Shown one piece after another: positions 11,641 through 21,805 of a DNA stretch of 64,000 bases (position 1 is the first letter of the stretch; every line of letters starts with the position of its first letter). The notes below the pieces were generated by a model, which saw nothing but the letters and a program-made list of their open reading frames with translations, was not told the DNA's origin and did no database searches. Source of the stretch: Cristatella mucedo (taxonomy: Eukaryota; Bryozoa; Phylactolaemata; Cristatellidae); assembly GCA_009760855.2 (NCBI GenBank), contig WPIO01000003.1:7167001-7231000 (forward strand), written 5' to 3'. The translations under genes were made by a program, and so were the position numbers.

Positions 11641-13341
11641 AGGATACGTTTAAAGCACCTTAGTCGCTTAGGGTTAAATAAGTCACACTGGTCTCCAGTA
11701 CATCACTTATTCTCCTCGCGATCTGCGACCTAGTTCGGCTGGTGGTGGTTTACTTTTGCTATGTTTTCTAGTCATACGCGGATTGAAGTAATCAGCCATC
11801 TTATGGCCAATAGGCCCACAAAATATGTTTCAGGGAGTTTAAGTATGCTAATTCTGTAGCGATTGATGTTAGCACCTCTATAGCTGCTCATAGATATATA
11901 CAAAATAGTAACTAAAGTCTTTGCGACTTTGTATAACTTTCTAGTACATCATATGCCAATCAGATTCGTGACAACATCCAGATAAACTCAAAAGCCTGAT
12001 TATCTTATTATATCTTATATTATTATATCTTATTATATTATTATATTTATTGTTATTATTATATATTATATACCTTATTATATCCTGATTAGCCTCCTCG
12101 AAGAGGCTGCTCCACCTCTTTGGAGAGGTGGTTTTCGCTTTGGCCGGTTAAAGAAGGATTTGTGCAGAAGTCCCACGTGCCAATAATGGAATATCGTGTA
12201 TCTCAGTCAGTAACCCCACAAAGCCACTAAGACTGTGTGGATGTTACGCAGGAGAGTTTTCTATAGCGCACTCACAGCCTAAGCAGCTTTTGATATGCAT
12301 CCGGTAGCAAACAGTCTTCATCTTACGCAACAAAAAGAAAGTGAGAAGAATAGGTGAGTCAGGAGAGCAATCGAGATAGTGAATAGCATGGATGTAGCAG
12401 CAAATAACTGCTGGAAAGGATGTGGTGCAGTCAACAGCAGAAGAGTAGATGTCGTTGCCCAAAAATCATGTAAGTTCCACAATATATGACCTGCAGAGAA
12501 AAAGCTTTAATCGCCAACGGTCTTTAAGCAAACGAAAGGAACGGTGCTGCTAATTTATTGTCCATAGAGTACCCGAGGGCATGAGGAGGCTGAACATGAG
12601 ACAGCAGTTCAGCTACGTACGACGGAGCCAAGTCATGGCGGGGCTTGTGGGTCAGCGTAAGCACTTTTCTCTGTATTCGCAGATCAACTGAGAAGCCGTC
12701 AAATGTCCTTGAGCAAAGGAGGTACATGGTCAAACATCGGTGATTGTTAAACTAGCCTTGCAGCTATATTTATTACTAGCTGTAGTGGTTCTTTCGGTAG
12801 CCCAGTCATAAAGGAGTTGCAATAATCTAGCCCAGAGAGAACAGAGATAGTCCCTCTAATCTTAGAGAGGGATTGGATGCGATGGCTTGCTGTGGAAGCA
12901 GTCTTCTTAATCAAACTTTCAAAATTTAGGTAGCCGTCAAAAACGTCTCCTGAATTCCGGTCATGCAGTGAAGGTTGAAGAACAAAGCCTTCTAGTCGAG
13001 ACGCACGCTTGGGATGTCCAATGAGTAGCAGTTCTGTTTTATCGCCGTTAAGTTTAAGAAAATTTCATTGCCGACATCCAGGATATAATGTTTGCAAGGC
13101 AAGCATCCAGTTTATCAGCGGCTGCAGCAGATCCATTTGCTTTACACGACAAATGATTCCGGTTATTGTTAGCATAAACGTGATAGCCAATTTCGTGTTC
13201 CCAAATCAATTTTCCCACTGATTGAGTGGCACATGGAGAACGGCAAGGACCGAAGATGGATTCTAGTGGGACCATACAGGCGACTGGTCTGGTGGGTGGA
13301 TGAGACCTGACTCCCACAATACATAGATAACAGTAAGGCAA

Positions 13342-13569
13342 CTATGATTTGAACCTCGCCAGTGGCTCATCTGCCAGCCCGATCGCTGTTCTCAATCGTT
13401 CAAGTAGGATATCTTGATCAATAATGCAAAATGCAGCTGATTTATCCCGTAGGGCTAGGGCAGTGACATACCCGTCATCGTGGTTGGATAGAATGTCGTT
13501 GGCTGCACGGAGCAGGGAAGTTTTAGTGGAGTGGTGTCGCTTGAATCTCGACCTAAGCTTCCCTGACAA
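13342..13569 (-). pseudogene. LINE-B reverse transcriptase fragment (motif A)
   Basis: Contains KLRSRFKRHHSTKTSLLRA, VTALALRDKSAAFCIIDQ, LERLRTAIGL. The Asp normally at the end of the D-x-SAAFD block is Cys here, so the copy is inactive. The next fragment (13054-13341) holds a broken motif B and YANN. Confidence 0.7.
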
Positions 13570-13590
13570 TTCAATATTTTCAACATGTCT

Positions 13591-13803
13591 TTAAAGCTGC
13601 TTAGTGACTTTATTTTCAAGATGATTGGACAAAAAAGGCAAAAGAGAAACTGGACGATAGTTTGCTAGGACCTCCGAATCTAATTCAGGCTTTTTAAGTA
13701 TAGGTCTAACGATGGCCGATTTGAAGGGCTTGAGTACAACTCCTTTTTCCAGAGAAGCAGTAACACTTGAGTACAACTCCTTTTTCCAGAGAAGCAGTAA
13801 CAC
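13591..13803 (-). pseudogene. LINE-B reverse transcriptase fragment (fingers)
   Basis: The frame contains [18 protein letters not shown] and [18 protein letters not shown], the conserved finger region of L2/CR1 reverse transcriptases. It is cut at its upstream side by the 37-bp repeat array, and it continues after a frame change into the motif-A fragment at 13342-13569. Confidence 0.7.
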
Positions 13804-13842
13804 TTGAGTACAACCCCTTTTTCCAGAGAAGCAGTAACACTT
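13732..13842. repeat. 37-bp tandem triplication inside LINE-B
   Basis: Three nearly identical 37-bp units start at 13732, 13769 and 13806 (unit begins GAGTACAACTCC, contains TTTTTCCAGAGAAGCAG). Only one unit-equivalent is expected in the element, so the extra copies arose after insertion. Confidence 0.9.
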
Positions 13843-14614
13843 TCAATTATAGCTGGGCTAATTCTTCTGCCAGTGAAGAAAGCAGAGAGGATAATATAAA
13901 GTCTTCACGAGAGGAGCTCTCTTTCCCAGACTTTATTAATGTAGCCACGTTGTGAGTAGAAACCTCGGATAATCTCCCAAGGAAGGTCAAAGGTTTCGAC
14001 TCAGCAACTGCTTTAGTCAGAGGGCGATTTAGAGTGGCACGAATAGGCGCATTTTTTCAATGAAGAAAACTGAGAACCTGTCGGCCGAGTCGTTAATATA
14101 TGGGTAGTGAGACCCATTGGAGTTGGTAAAAAAAAATGTTTTCCCCATCCTATGAATCTGTTTTGAGTCTGACAGGCAGGACTTCTGTTTTCGAGTGGAA
14201 AAAAAGCCCTGGCTTTTCTAAGCTTCGGCTGTAGACTCGGAGGAAGTCTTAGAAATTGACTAGATCGGAATCAGTCCCAGACTTCTTAAAGGAGCGTTCA
14301 AGCCTGTGCTTGCCATGGTGCATCTTTTGAAGTCTTTTGGATAGCTGAAAGCAATCTCCACGACTCAGTACAGAACGGACAGAATGTACTGGAGCATGCT
14401 CGTCAAGGGCACACCTAAGTTTCCTGTCCACTGAACGTGGGGGTATAGAGGTTGTCTGTCGAGTCTGGGAGCAGAACAAGAAGACCTGTATAGCATACGT
14501 GTTTACAAAAATTCTCTGGGTCAATGCTTTTCAAGTGGCTTCGCTGGTCCAAACTCGACGTTACCGTGCACGTACAACGAAAAAGGAAATATAAACGAGA
14601 CAGCGATGATTTGA

Positions 14615-15005
14615 TATGGTCAGCGGGAACACAACATAGTCTTGTTCCATTCCTCCGCTTAAAGACCGTTGGCGACAGAAGCTTTAGCTCTGCAGGTCCT
14701 AGACTGTGGAACTCGCTTCCACAATTCTTACGCAACGACAACTTCTCTCCTGCTGCCGACTATGGCTCATTCTTTTCAGCGGTCCTGAGCTGCTACTTCC
14801 ATCTACTCACTACCTCAAATGCTCTCCTGACTCTGCTATGCTTCCAACGTTCTCTTTGTTGCGTGAGACGAAGTCTGTTGGCTACCGAATGTGTACCAAA
14901 AGCCGCGTAGGCTGTGAGTGCGCTATACAAAACTCTCCTGCGTAACATCCACATGGTCTTTATGGCTTTGTGGAGTTACAGACGGAGATACATTACATTA
15001 CATTA
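14615..15005 (+). mobile_element. LINE-B 3' end, opposite orientation to its neighbour
   Basis: Coding 3' end with LVPFLRLKTVGDRSFSSAG, RLWNSLPQFLRNDNFSPAAD, PTFSLLRETKSVGYRM, then GCGCTATACAAAACTCTCCT, GTCTTTATGGCTTTGTGGAG and terminal (ACATT)n at 14990-15005. It lies head-to-head against the long LINE-B copy on the minus strand. Confidence 0.8.
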
Positions 15006-15420
15006 GCGACTACGTATCGTATCGTGAGTCACCGAAATCGTCCCCGTCGAGTGAGCGACAGCCGATGACAGGAGCTCGGGTTCGAGCTCGGATCCCGAGC
15101 TACTTTTAGACTCGAGCTTTTCGTGGTGCTCTGCGTGAAACGCGATAACTGTGCGTCTTAACAATGCGCGCCGCCGCAGTAGCTTTTGCTACTCGCTAAT
15201 TTCGTGAGATAAAGCGTCATCTACGAATTGTTTTACAAACTCGTCGCTGACTAGAATGGCAGCTACCAGAGCGACTGTGCTGTACTTCGTTCTCCGAATC
15301 TGCTTTGCAATAATCCAAGTGACAGACAAGCTTCGAGAAAAATGGTCAGCGAAACAGCTTCACACGATCGTGTGAAGCTGTCAACAGAAGAGCGGTCTGC
15401 AATCATGCCCAAGCTAGAAA

Positions 15421-15468
15421 AGAGATATATATATATTATATTTATTATATATATATATAGTATATGTT

Positions 15469-15502
<34 letters not shown>

Positions 15503-15512
15503 TATATTTGTT
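15421..15512. repeat. AT-rich (TA)n microsatellite
   Basis: Interrupted TATATA array next to the AT-rich end of an inverted SINE-1. Confidence 0.9.
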
Positions 15513-15514
15513 TA

Positions 15515-15640
15515 TTTATAATACATCATTCATTAGCATAGTGCCTCAAGAGAGCTTAATCTCTATTCAGGCGCTTCGCATATGTCGCAGGGCTCGAGCC
15601 CACAACTCCGGTCGTCAAATGCATTCATCTTGACCTCAGT
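15515..15640 (-). mobile_element. SINE-1 copy
   Basis: Minus-strand copy: tail (TCATTAGCATAGTGCC, AGAGAGCTTAATCTCT in plus reading) followed by GCAGGGCTCGAGCCCACAAC, the reverse of the B-box region. The A-box end has decayed. Confidence 0.7.
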
Positions 15641-16487
15641 CATTAAAGACGAGCTCCTCGCAGCCCTGGGCTAAGCCAGGGCTGCGAGGATCGCAGCCGA
15701 TCGATCGGTGCCAGTTGGGAATGTGGCGAGGGCGTTGTGTTGAGCTGCCAGAGCCGACGCCGATGCCGGAGGGGCGAGAAGGACGAGGAGGAGGAGGCGC
15801 TTGACAGCGGGTGCCCTGCTTGTCGTAGCGGTCGGCATGTGCTTTTCGAATAAAATAGCACTCATAAGCTATGAGCTGGGTCGACGAATGTGCCGGATAT
15901 TTATTTTGCGGTTTGGCGAAGTAAAAACCGCATCAACTCATTAGCTAGCAGCCTGCCGTGCAAAGGTCTTTCAGCCAGCCGGAAGCTCTGCTTTGCATCT
16001 GCCCATCGGCTGCCGTCTTCCGAGTTGCTTTAATGCCGAGCGTTTATCGTATCAAATGCCGGCGTAGGTGGGCTGTCAAAAGCAACGTGACAGAAAAATG
16101 CCAGCTGGCTCTGCCTTCAGTGCTGCTCAGGTTAGGAACCAGAGAGAGAGCTACTGACCTTTCCGCCGCCAAAGGACGGCAGAGTTACGCAGCGTGCCAA
16201 TAGTAAGCAGCCGCTTAGCTTAGCTGTTTATCCGCAGAGCAATCTCTAGCGCGATTGCACTGCGACTGGCGCGGCAGTCCAATGCAAGCTTTTATTATCT
16301 CTTAACGCGCCATTAGATCCCCATTACGGTACGAGAGAGCGCTGGAAAGGACTGAGCACGATGCGCAGATTCCCTTCTATTGCTATCCCAGCTCGCCAAA
16401 GGCCATGTCAACTTGAGAGCGAATGAATCCTGACCTAAGCGGAGCTCAAGCTGCAGTCTCGACTGAACTCAGCAAAAGTTTAAATAG

Positions 16488-16665
16488 CTGGCTCGGCCCA
16501 AAGGTTTAAGGTGTTCGCCTTTACTGGCCAAGGTCAAGGTGAATGCGTTTGATGGCCAAGGTTGTGGGCCCGTGCCCTCCGGCACATGTGAAGCGCACGG
16601 ATAGAGATTCAGTTATCTTAGGGGGCTATACAAATAATTTATATTTACTTATTTATTTAAATACA
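16488..16665 (+). mobile_element. SINE-1 copy, long-head variant
   Basis: Head GGCTCGGCCCAAAGGTTTAA, then an extra AAGGTCAAGGTGAATGCG stretch also present in the copy at 63.4 kb, B-box-like GTTGTGGGCCCGTGCCCTCC, tail GATAGAGATTCAGTTATCTT and an ATTTA-rich end. The shared insert defines a subfamily. Confidence 0.72.
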
Positions 16666-16737
16666 TGACTCGCCATGCTTACTCTGGTCATCTATTTGTG
16701 AGATGCGCTGTTCTGGTAGAAGCGTAACGACCCACAG

Positions 16738-16878
16738 CCTCCATTGCGTAGTCCTCCATTGCGTAGTCCTCCATTGCGTAGTCCTCCATTGCGTAGTCCT
16801 CCATTGCGTAGTCCTCCATTGCGTAGTCCTCCATTGCGTAGTCCTCCATTGCGTAGTCCTCCATTTCGTAGTCCTCCA
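16738..16878. repeat. 15-bp minisatellite, about nine units
   Basis: Near-perfect tandem units of TCCATTGCGTAGTCC. As 15 is a multiple of three, the array stays open in frames on both strands (minus: repeated MEDYA; plus: repeated VVLHC). There is no sign of a gene around it. Confidence 0.95.
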
Positions 16879-17897
16879 TTGCACAGTAAGCATGTGATAG
16901 CGCTGGACGACGCAAATTTCTAGCTTCAACAAGAGCTTTTAGAGCACCCGTAAATGGTGGCTACCAGCTGGTGGTCTCCTCCCCCGTTGAAAATGGTTGC
17001 TGGGCTTTTAGTGGCACATTTCAATCTTCTATTAGCACAAAGTGTGTTTTCGTAATTACTTATGCCTAATACAAAGGGAGAAAAGTTATTGTTCCACAAA
17101 AGATTGCTTCTGTATTCAGGACAAGGAAATTTTGAAACTCTCCAGTTTTTCTCTTAGACACCTGCGTACGTCAGATTCGCTCATACAGCACACCTTGAGC
17201 CGCCACCCAAATTCATGAAGGTTAGGCAGACATAACACTATAGAGTAGTATCCATAGAAGTATGACAGTACAGGTGACTTATGCTGACATTTTAGTTTAT
17301 TTTACTGCACAACAAAAGAATCGTGAGTAGCCGCATTTAGTTGACATTGCATCGAGAGGGTGCTTGCACTCGGCACATGCATTTCTTTCTATCTGTACGG
17401 ACAATCTATCGAGGCACGAGCGAAAAAACTACACGTGAAAGCGTCTTAAGAAGGTGACCAAAAAAGGCGTCATGTCTTCGTCACGCCGGTCACGGATTAA
17501 AACAAGCCGCGGACACTTCATTTCAAATACCAACGATGCAAGAGTAGTCTTGAAGGTAGGGTGAACGATTGGCATAATTGGTATGGTGAAATATTACTCC
17601 GCTAAAGGTCTGTTAAAATTTGCAAGATCTACAAGGAATACTACGGAATGCTTGTTGGTGGGACCAAGACAAACCCCGGCTACCTCTTACCTTCATATGC
17701 GAACGATGCCGCAGAACTGCTGAGAAGGTAAGAAGAACGACGGATGGCGCTTGCTGGATGAAATTCTTGCAGACTATTGGGCGATGTGCGAGTGACAGTT
17801 TTTTCTAATTTAAATAATTTTTGCATTTTCATAGGCTGGTACCAAGGAGAAAAGGGCAGCCACCACTTCGGCCCTGGTGGACCCGTCGCAAGCGTCT

Positions 17898-18033
17898 AAC
17901 TGGCAGGGGCCGGTGCGGGTCAAGCGTCGAACTGGCAGGGGCCGGTGCGGGTCAAGCGTCGAACTGGCAGGGGCCGGTGCGGGTCAAGCGTCGAACTGGC
18001 AGGGGCCGGTGCGGGTCAAGTGTCGAACTGGCT
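17898..18033. repeat. 32-bp minisatellite, about 4.2 units
   Basis: Units starting AACTGGCAGGGGCCGGTGCG at 17898, 17930, 17962 and 17994, with a last partial unit. GC-rich. It abuts the 5' edge of a LINE-B 3' end. Confidence 0.93.
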
Positions 18034-18800
18034 TGAGCACGTGTCTCCTCTGCTGAAAGAGCTAAGGCGGTTACCGATTGAGCAACGGATACAGATCAAA
18101 GTTCTTACGCTGACCCGCAAGGCCCGCCACGGCTTGGCTCCTTCGCACCTAGCTGAACTGCTGCATCAGTTTCAGCCTGTTCGCGCCCTCAGGTCCTGTG
18201 TAGGAAAATAAATTAGCTGTCCCATTACTCCGCGTAAAGACAGTTGGCGACAGAAGCTTTAGCTCTGCAGGTCCTAGACTGTGGAACTCGCTTCCACAAT
18301 TCTTACGCAACGACGACTACTCTTCTACTGCCGACTATGGCTTATGCGTGCTGACACTGTGCATGCTGCCACTAACCACATCTGCATACTGACCGTGTGC
18401 ATGTCACCCCTAACCATGTTGTTCAGTTTTGTTTGTTTATCAAGCATGATTTTACTCACCATTAAATTGCATTTCCCTCTGCAGCAAATTTAAAGCGACT
18501 AGAGAGAGATTAAGTTCTCTGAGGGCGCTTTATCAAGTGAATTATTATTGTTATTATTATTATTATTATGGCACATCCTTTTCAGCGGCCCTGAGCTGCT
18601 ACTTCTATGCTACTCACCACCTCAACTGCTCTCCTGACTCTGCTATGCTTCCCACTTTCTCTTTGTTGCGTGAGACGAAGTCTGTTGGGTACCGAATGCG
18701 CACCGAAAGCCGCTCAGGCTGTGAGCACGCTATACAAAACTCTCCAGCGTAACGCCCACGTGGTCTTTATGCCTTTGTGTAGTTACAGACGGAGATACAT
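18030..18800 (+). mobile_element. LINE-B 3' end split by a LINE-A tail
   Basis: Left part (18030-18341) reads ELRRLPIEQRIQIKVLTLTR, ARHGLAPSHLAELL and WRQKL in broken frames; right part (18567-18800) continues with SAALSCYFYATHHLNCSPDS, RETKSVGYRMRTESR and GTTACAGACGGAGATACAT. The two halves join in register once the LINE-A tail is removed. Confidence 0.82.
18342..18566 (+). mobile_element. LINE-A 3' tail with 6-bp target duplication
   Basis: The segment from TTATGCGTGCTGACACTGTG to GGGCGCTTTATCAAGTG plus (ATT)n is a 5'-truncated LINE-A 3' UTR. It is flanked by TATGGC at 18336-18341 and 18567-18572, a direct duplication of the LINE-B target. Confidence 0.85.
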
Positions 18801-19226
18801 ATACCTGGCCTCCATTCGCCTGTTCGCCGTGGCCTGTCGCGAGTTTCTTTATCGATCGCCTTAGTACCACACGTGCCCTGACCCATCCCGTCTTGACTCC
18901 CCCCCCCCCCCCGGAAAATGGATCAGCCATCTCCAGGAGAGAGCAGCGAGTCAGACAGCGAGGTAGATATTGCGGATCCAGATTCCAATTTCACAGATGC
19001 GGCTGACGAGAGAAAGCCGCACTTTCCCCAACCGGAAAAATCCCAACGATCGGATAAGAAATATTTTGTCTCACCTATTCCAATGCTGAGTTTCTAACGC
19101 CTAGGCTCAAGGAGTGGAGACTTTTTATGATGAAAGTGAGAAAGTTGCAAATCGGCGATAGCTTCACAGCTTTTTTCCAACTTCTTCAGTCGGCAAGATG
19201 ATGGGCTGCACTTGTGCAACAACATG

Positions 19227-19296
19227 GCCGATCTCTATCGAGGCTGTAGAAATCGCTTGCAACATGGCGGCCAATCTCTATCGAGGCTGTAGAAAT
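19227..19296. repeat. 42-bp tandem duplication
   Basis: GGCCGATCTCTATCGAGGCT at 19227 recurs (one change) at 19269, within the ORF relic. Confidence 0.85.
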
Positions 19297-19519
19297 AACC
19301 TGCAACCCCGAGTGAGTGGCTCCTATTCATGTAGACGGAAAAGTGACGCCACTGTTCATTCAGAAAGCTTAAAGTTGTGCCGCTTCATTGGGGGAAGCAA
19401 GTACGTACATCTCCGCTACGGCTCACTCTATGGTGCACCTTAAAGAGGACTACGCCAATGTCTACATGTTATCGAGTGCATTGAAGTATAAAGACTATGA
19501 CTGGAAGGTCATTACAGAC

Positions 19520-19592
19520 TTCAATGATAATAGTAATAATACATTTGATATAGAGCCCTCAGAGAACTTAATATCTTTCTAGGCACTTTACT
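19520..19592 (-). mobile_element. LINE-A extreme 3' end
   Basis: Plus-strand reading AATAATACATTTGATATAGA, then CAGAGAACTTAATATCTTTC and AGGCACTTTAC: the reverse of the terminal hairpin and (ATT)n. Inserted in the ORF relic after KVITDFN. Confidence 0.75.
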
Positions 19593-20099
19593 TTTCAAAA
19601 CGGCGTCGTTCCTTACGAGCCTCCAAGGCGGCCATGCGAAGTCTACTCATTTTATTTCTTTGTTGGCAGCCGGGACTCACCAGTGAGCTCTTTCATTGAA
19701 GTCGTTGGCGACGGCGGCGGACCACCGAGTTCTCTATAGGTAAGAACAAAATCGAGCGGGAGCAGGTGGTAGATCATCGGAAGGTGCTTCGCTGCCAGCA
19801 GCACTACACTGGAGTGGTGGCGTCGCTTTCTGGGCGATTCTGACGAGGCTGAGACGACTATGAGTCGCTGGTTTAGGCTCACGCAAAGAATGCTGCCAAA
19901 AGAGGAGGTAGAATTTCCCTCCAAGTCCATGTCCACAATACCTATCTTGAACAATTCAAGGAGGGTTACGGGAGATCACTCAGAAGAGCACTTTCACCAG
20001 GGTATACTGGACTTGGACCGTTGTGGGCAGTGTAAAGAAAACGATAGACGTCTATATTTGTGGGGGGCCTCTTCAACAAAGCGATCTGCAGTATAACAA

Positions 20100-20645
20100 G
20101 TAAATATGGGACATCTACTTAGTTCTGAACCCTCTCAGTAGTTATTTTTGTACGAATTCAGAGTAACTCTAGGTTAATTTTGATACACTTTTTCAGTTAT
20201 TTTTGTATACAATCTGAACCACAAGACGTAAATTTGTCAGTTTCATCATAGGAAATAGATTTAATTTCTTCAGATTAATTGCTGTCTTTGTCGCAAAGTT
20301 CTTATGTAATGATATAGATTTTCTCTACTTCTAAGGCACGTCATTTTAGGAAAATACGCTTGGCACCTAAAGACAATAATCGTGTTACATAGTGTTAGCA
20401 TTTCTTTATTTATGGATAAATCCCGTATACACGGACGTCCGCAATACAATCAGCTTTTGCTAGAGCCTCAAATAAAACATCTTCTATGCGATAAGTTTAG
20501 TGATTGGGAGTCATGGATCTTTATGGTTTGAAAGTCTTTCCTTGGGTCTGGTTTTATTACCGAAGAACTAGGATTCGTGTTCTTTGTAGTCACTTTTCAT
20601 ATACACAATAACTATTCGCGAGGAATATTTAAAAATAAATATTGG
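20100..20645. other. No gene recognised
   Basis: AT-rich unique sequence after the ORF relic; nothing identifiable. Confidence 0.5.
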
Positions 20646-20649
20646 TCAG

Positions 20650-20765
20650 TTGTATAGCGCCATAGGAGAATCCAACCTCTATCAAAGCGCCTTACATATG
20701 CAGCAGGGCTCGAATCGAGACTTTGGTCATTGAAGGCGATCAGCTTATCCCCAGGGCGGCAATCA
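20650..20765 (-). mobile_element. SINE-1 copy, degenerate
   Basis: TTGTATAGCGCCATAGGAGA and GCAGGGCTCGAATCGAGACT (plus reading) identify a minus-strand copy; head poorly kept. Confidence 0.6.
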
Positions 20766-21527
20766 AATGGGTTATTTCTTTTCAAAGCTTCAGGCGCGGC
20801 CTCTTATTATCTAACATCGGGCCTAGCGGAGCACTCGTAGGTACCAGAGGTTGAAAATTCTCGTTCCCTTTATTCGTTGCCTTTTCTCGCTGGGTTCTCC
20901 CTCTGGGCCCGAACGCCGCGCAGCGCCATACTAGCCGCACTATGGTTAGCGAAATCAAATACCTACCGGCAGTAGCGTCTCTGCTGTCAATGTGATGCCG
21001 GCTGGGAGACCCCATCCCCAGACGTAAAGCGGCCCGAAATAGAACGTTTAGTAAATCATGGCGCTTGTTGGCTTACCAGCCGCTTCCTCTTTTGGCTGAT
21101 CTTGCAGAGATTTCGCTGGTCCAACAGGAAGGGCGACGTACGATGGTTCATATCGCCCGCCGAATGCCAGAGCTTGCATGAGTTGAAAGGACTTGGGTGG
21201 CCAGCTATTATACCTCTTCCGGGTGGGTAAGAGTACTTCAGCCGCTTTGTAGACCCTCACTACCCCCTGACAGCGTTGCTGCCTCTTCGAGGGAGTCTTT
21301 TAGGGCTATCGAAGGGGCTGCCAGATAGAGCCCCCCCCCCCCACTTAGCCAAAGGCTGTGATTGGCTGGCTTAGGCCAAGTCAAGATTCACGCTTCTTCC
21401 TAGAAGGTTCAGCTACTAGTTAAAGAATTCCTGGCTATGCCTTCGAATGCCACTAGCCAGTCTTGCATGCAAAATTTACTCGGCAAGACAGAGTATCAAC
21501 TGAGTCCATTTCGAATCATGCAGTAGG

Positions 21528-21625
21528 CGATTTTTTATTGCCAACAGCAAGCGATGGAGAAGGCCGTCATGGCTCCACAGGCGCTATACAAATGAAGCGG
21601 TTAAATCAGTTAATATATGTAAACC
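21528..21625 (+). mobile_element. SINE-2 fragment with SINE-1-like end
   Basis: GATTTTTTATTGCCAACAGC, AGCGATGGAGAAGGCCGTCA resemble the SINE-2 body; the next part GGCGCTATACAAATGAA is the SINE-1 terminus; then GCGGTTAAATCAGTTAA is again SINE-2. Possibly chimeric. Confidence 0.5.
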
Positions 21626-21805
21626 CCAACATCGAAGGGCTTTGGCAGCAGTTAGAACAAGTTTGGCTTCGGAAGCATCAAACTCAGTTCGATGTGTAGA
21701 CTAACAGCAAGCCCTGCTCTTGAAGTGCTCTGCTAGGTCAGACAATGCCCGGGTTTTGTCCCGAGCAAGGTGCTCGACTTTCAGGGTTTGAGTATGTGCA
21801 TGTGT

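Larger units (their letters stand above)
12180..14600 (-). mobile_element. LINE-B (second L2/CR1-type family), long decayed copy
   Basis: On the minus strand, from the left of the element: linker before the RT (about 14250-14590; LKSIDPENF, CALDEHAPVHSVRS), RT (about 13050-13800; [20 protein letters not shown], then LALRDKSAAFCIIDQDIL, then IGYHVYANNN), C-terminal region (12524-12733; LTLTHKPRHDLAPSYVAELL) and conserved 3' end (12244-12470; SPILLTFFLLRKMKTVCYRM). Motif A reads AAFC and motif C YANN instead of YADD, so both catalytic sites are lost. A 37-bp tandem triplication disrupts the frame at 13732-13842. Confidence 0.78.
18917..20098 (+). pseudogene. Relic of a multicopy uncharacterised invertebrate ORF family
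   Basis: An acidic start (MDQPSPGESSESDSEVDIAD) is followed across frameshifts by segments in the order known for a repetitive, transposon-like family seen in hydra, aphids and arachnids: PRLKEWRLF (about 19107), DDGLHLCNNMADLYRG (19199), SMVHLKEDYANVYMLSSALK (19430), KDYDWKVITDFN, LQGGHAKSTHF (about 19620), VDHRKVL (about 19770), then GDHSEEHFHQGILDL near 19975 and SIFVGGLF near 20055. Known members have GDFK, GLQGGFTK.PCFLC and GERFHQDI in these places. Function of the family is unknown. A LINE-A tail (19520-19592) and a 42-bp duplication interrupt it. The family match is by motif order from memory. Confidence 0.55.

Noticed and set aside
16738-16878. CRISPR-like array
   Set aside because: Contiguous 15-bp units without spacers, in animal DNA.
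16657-16932. MEDYA-repeat protein gene
   Set aside because: Openness follows from the unit length being a multiple of three; equal openness in other frames and strands.
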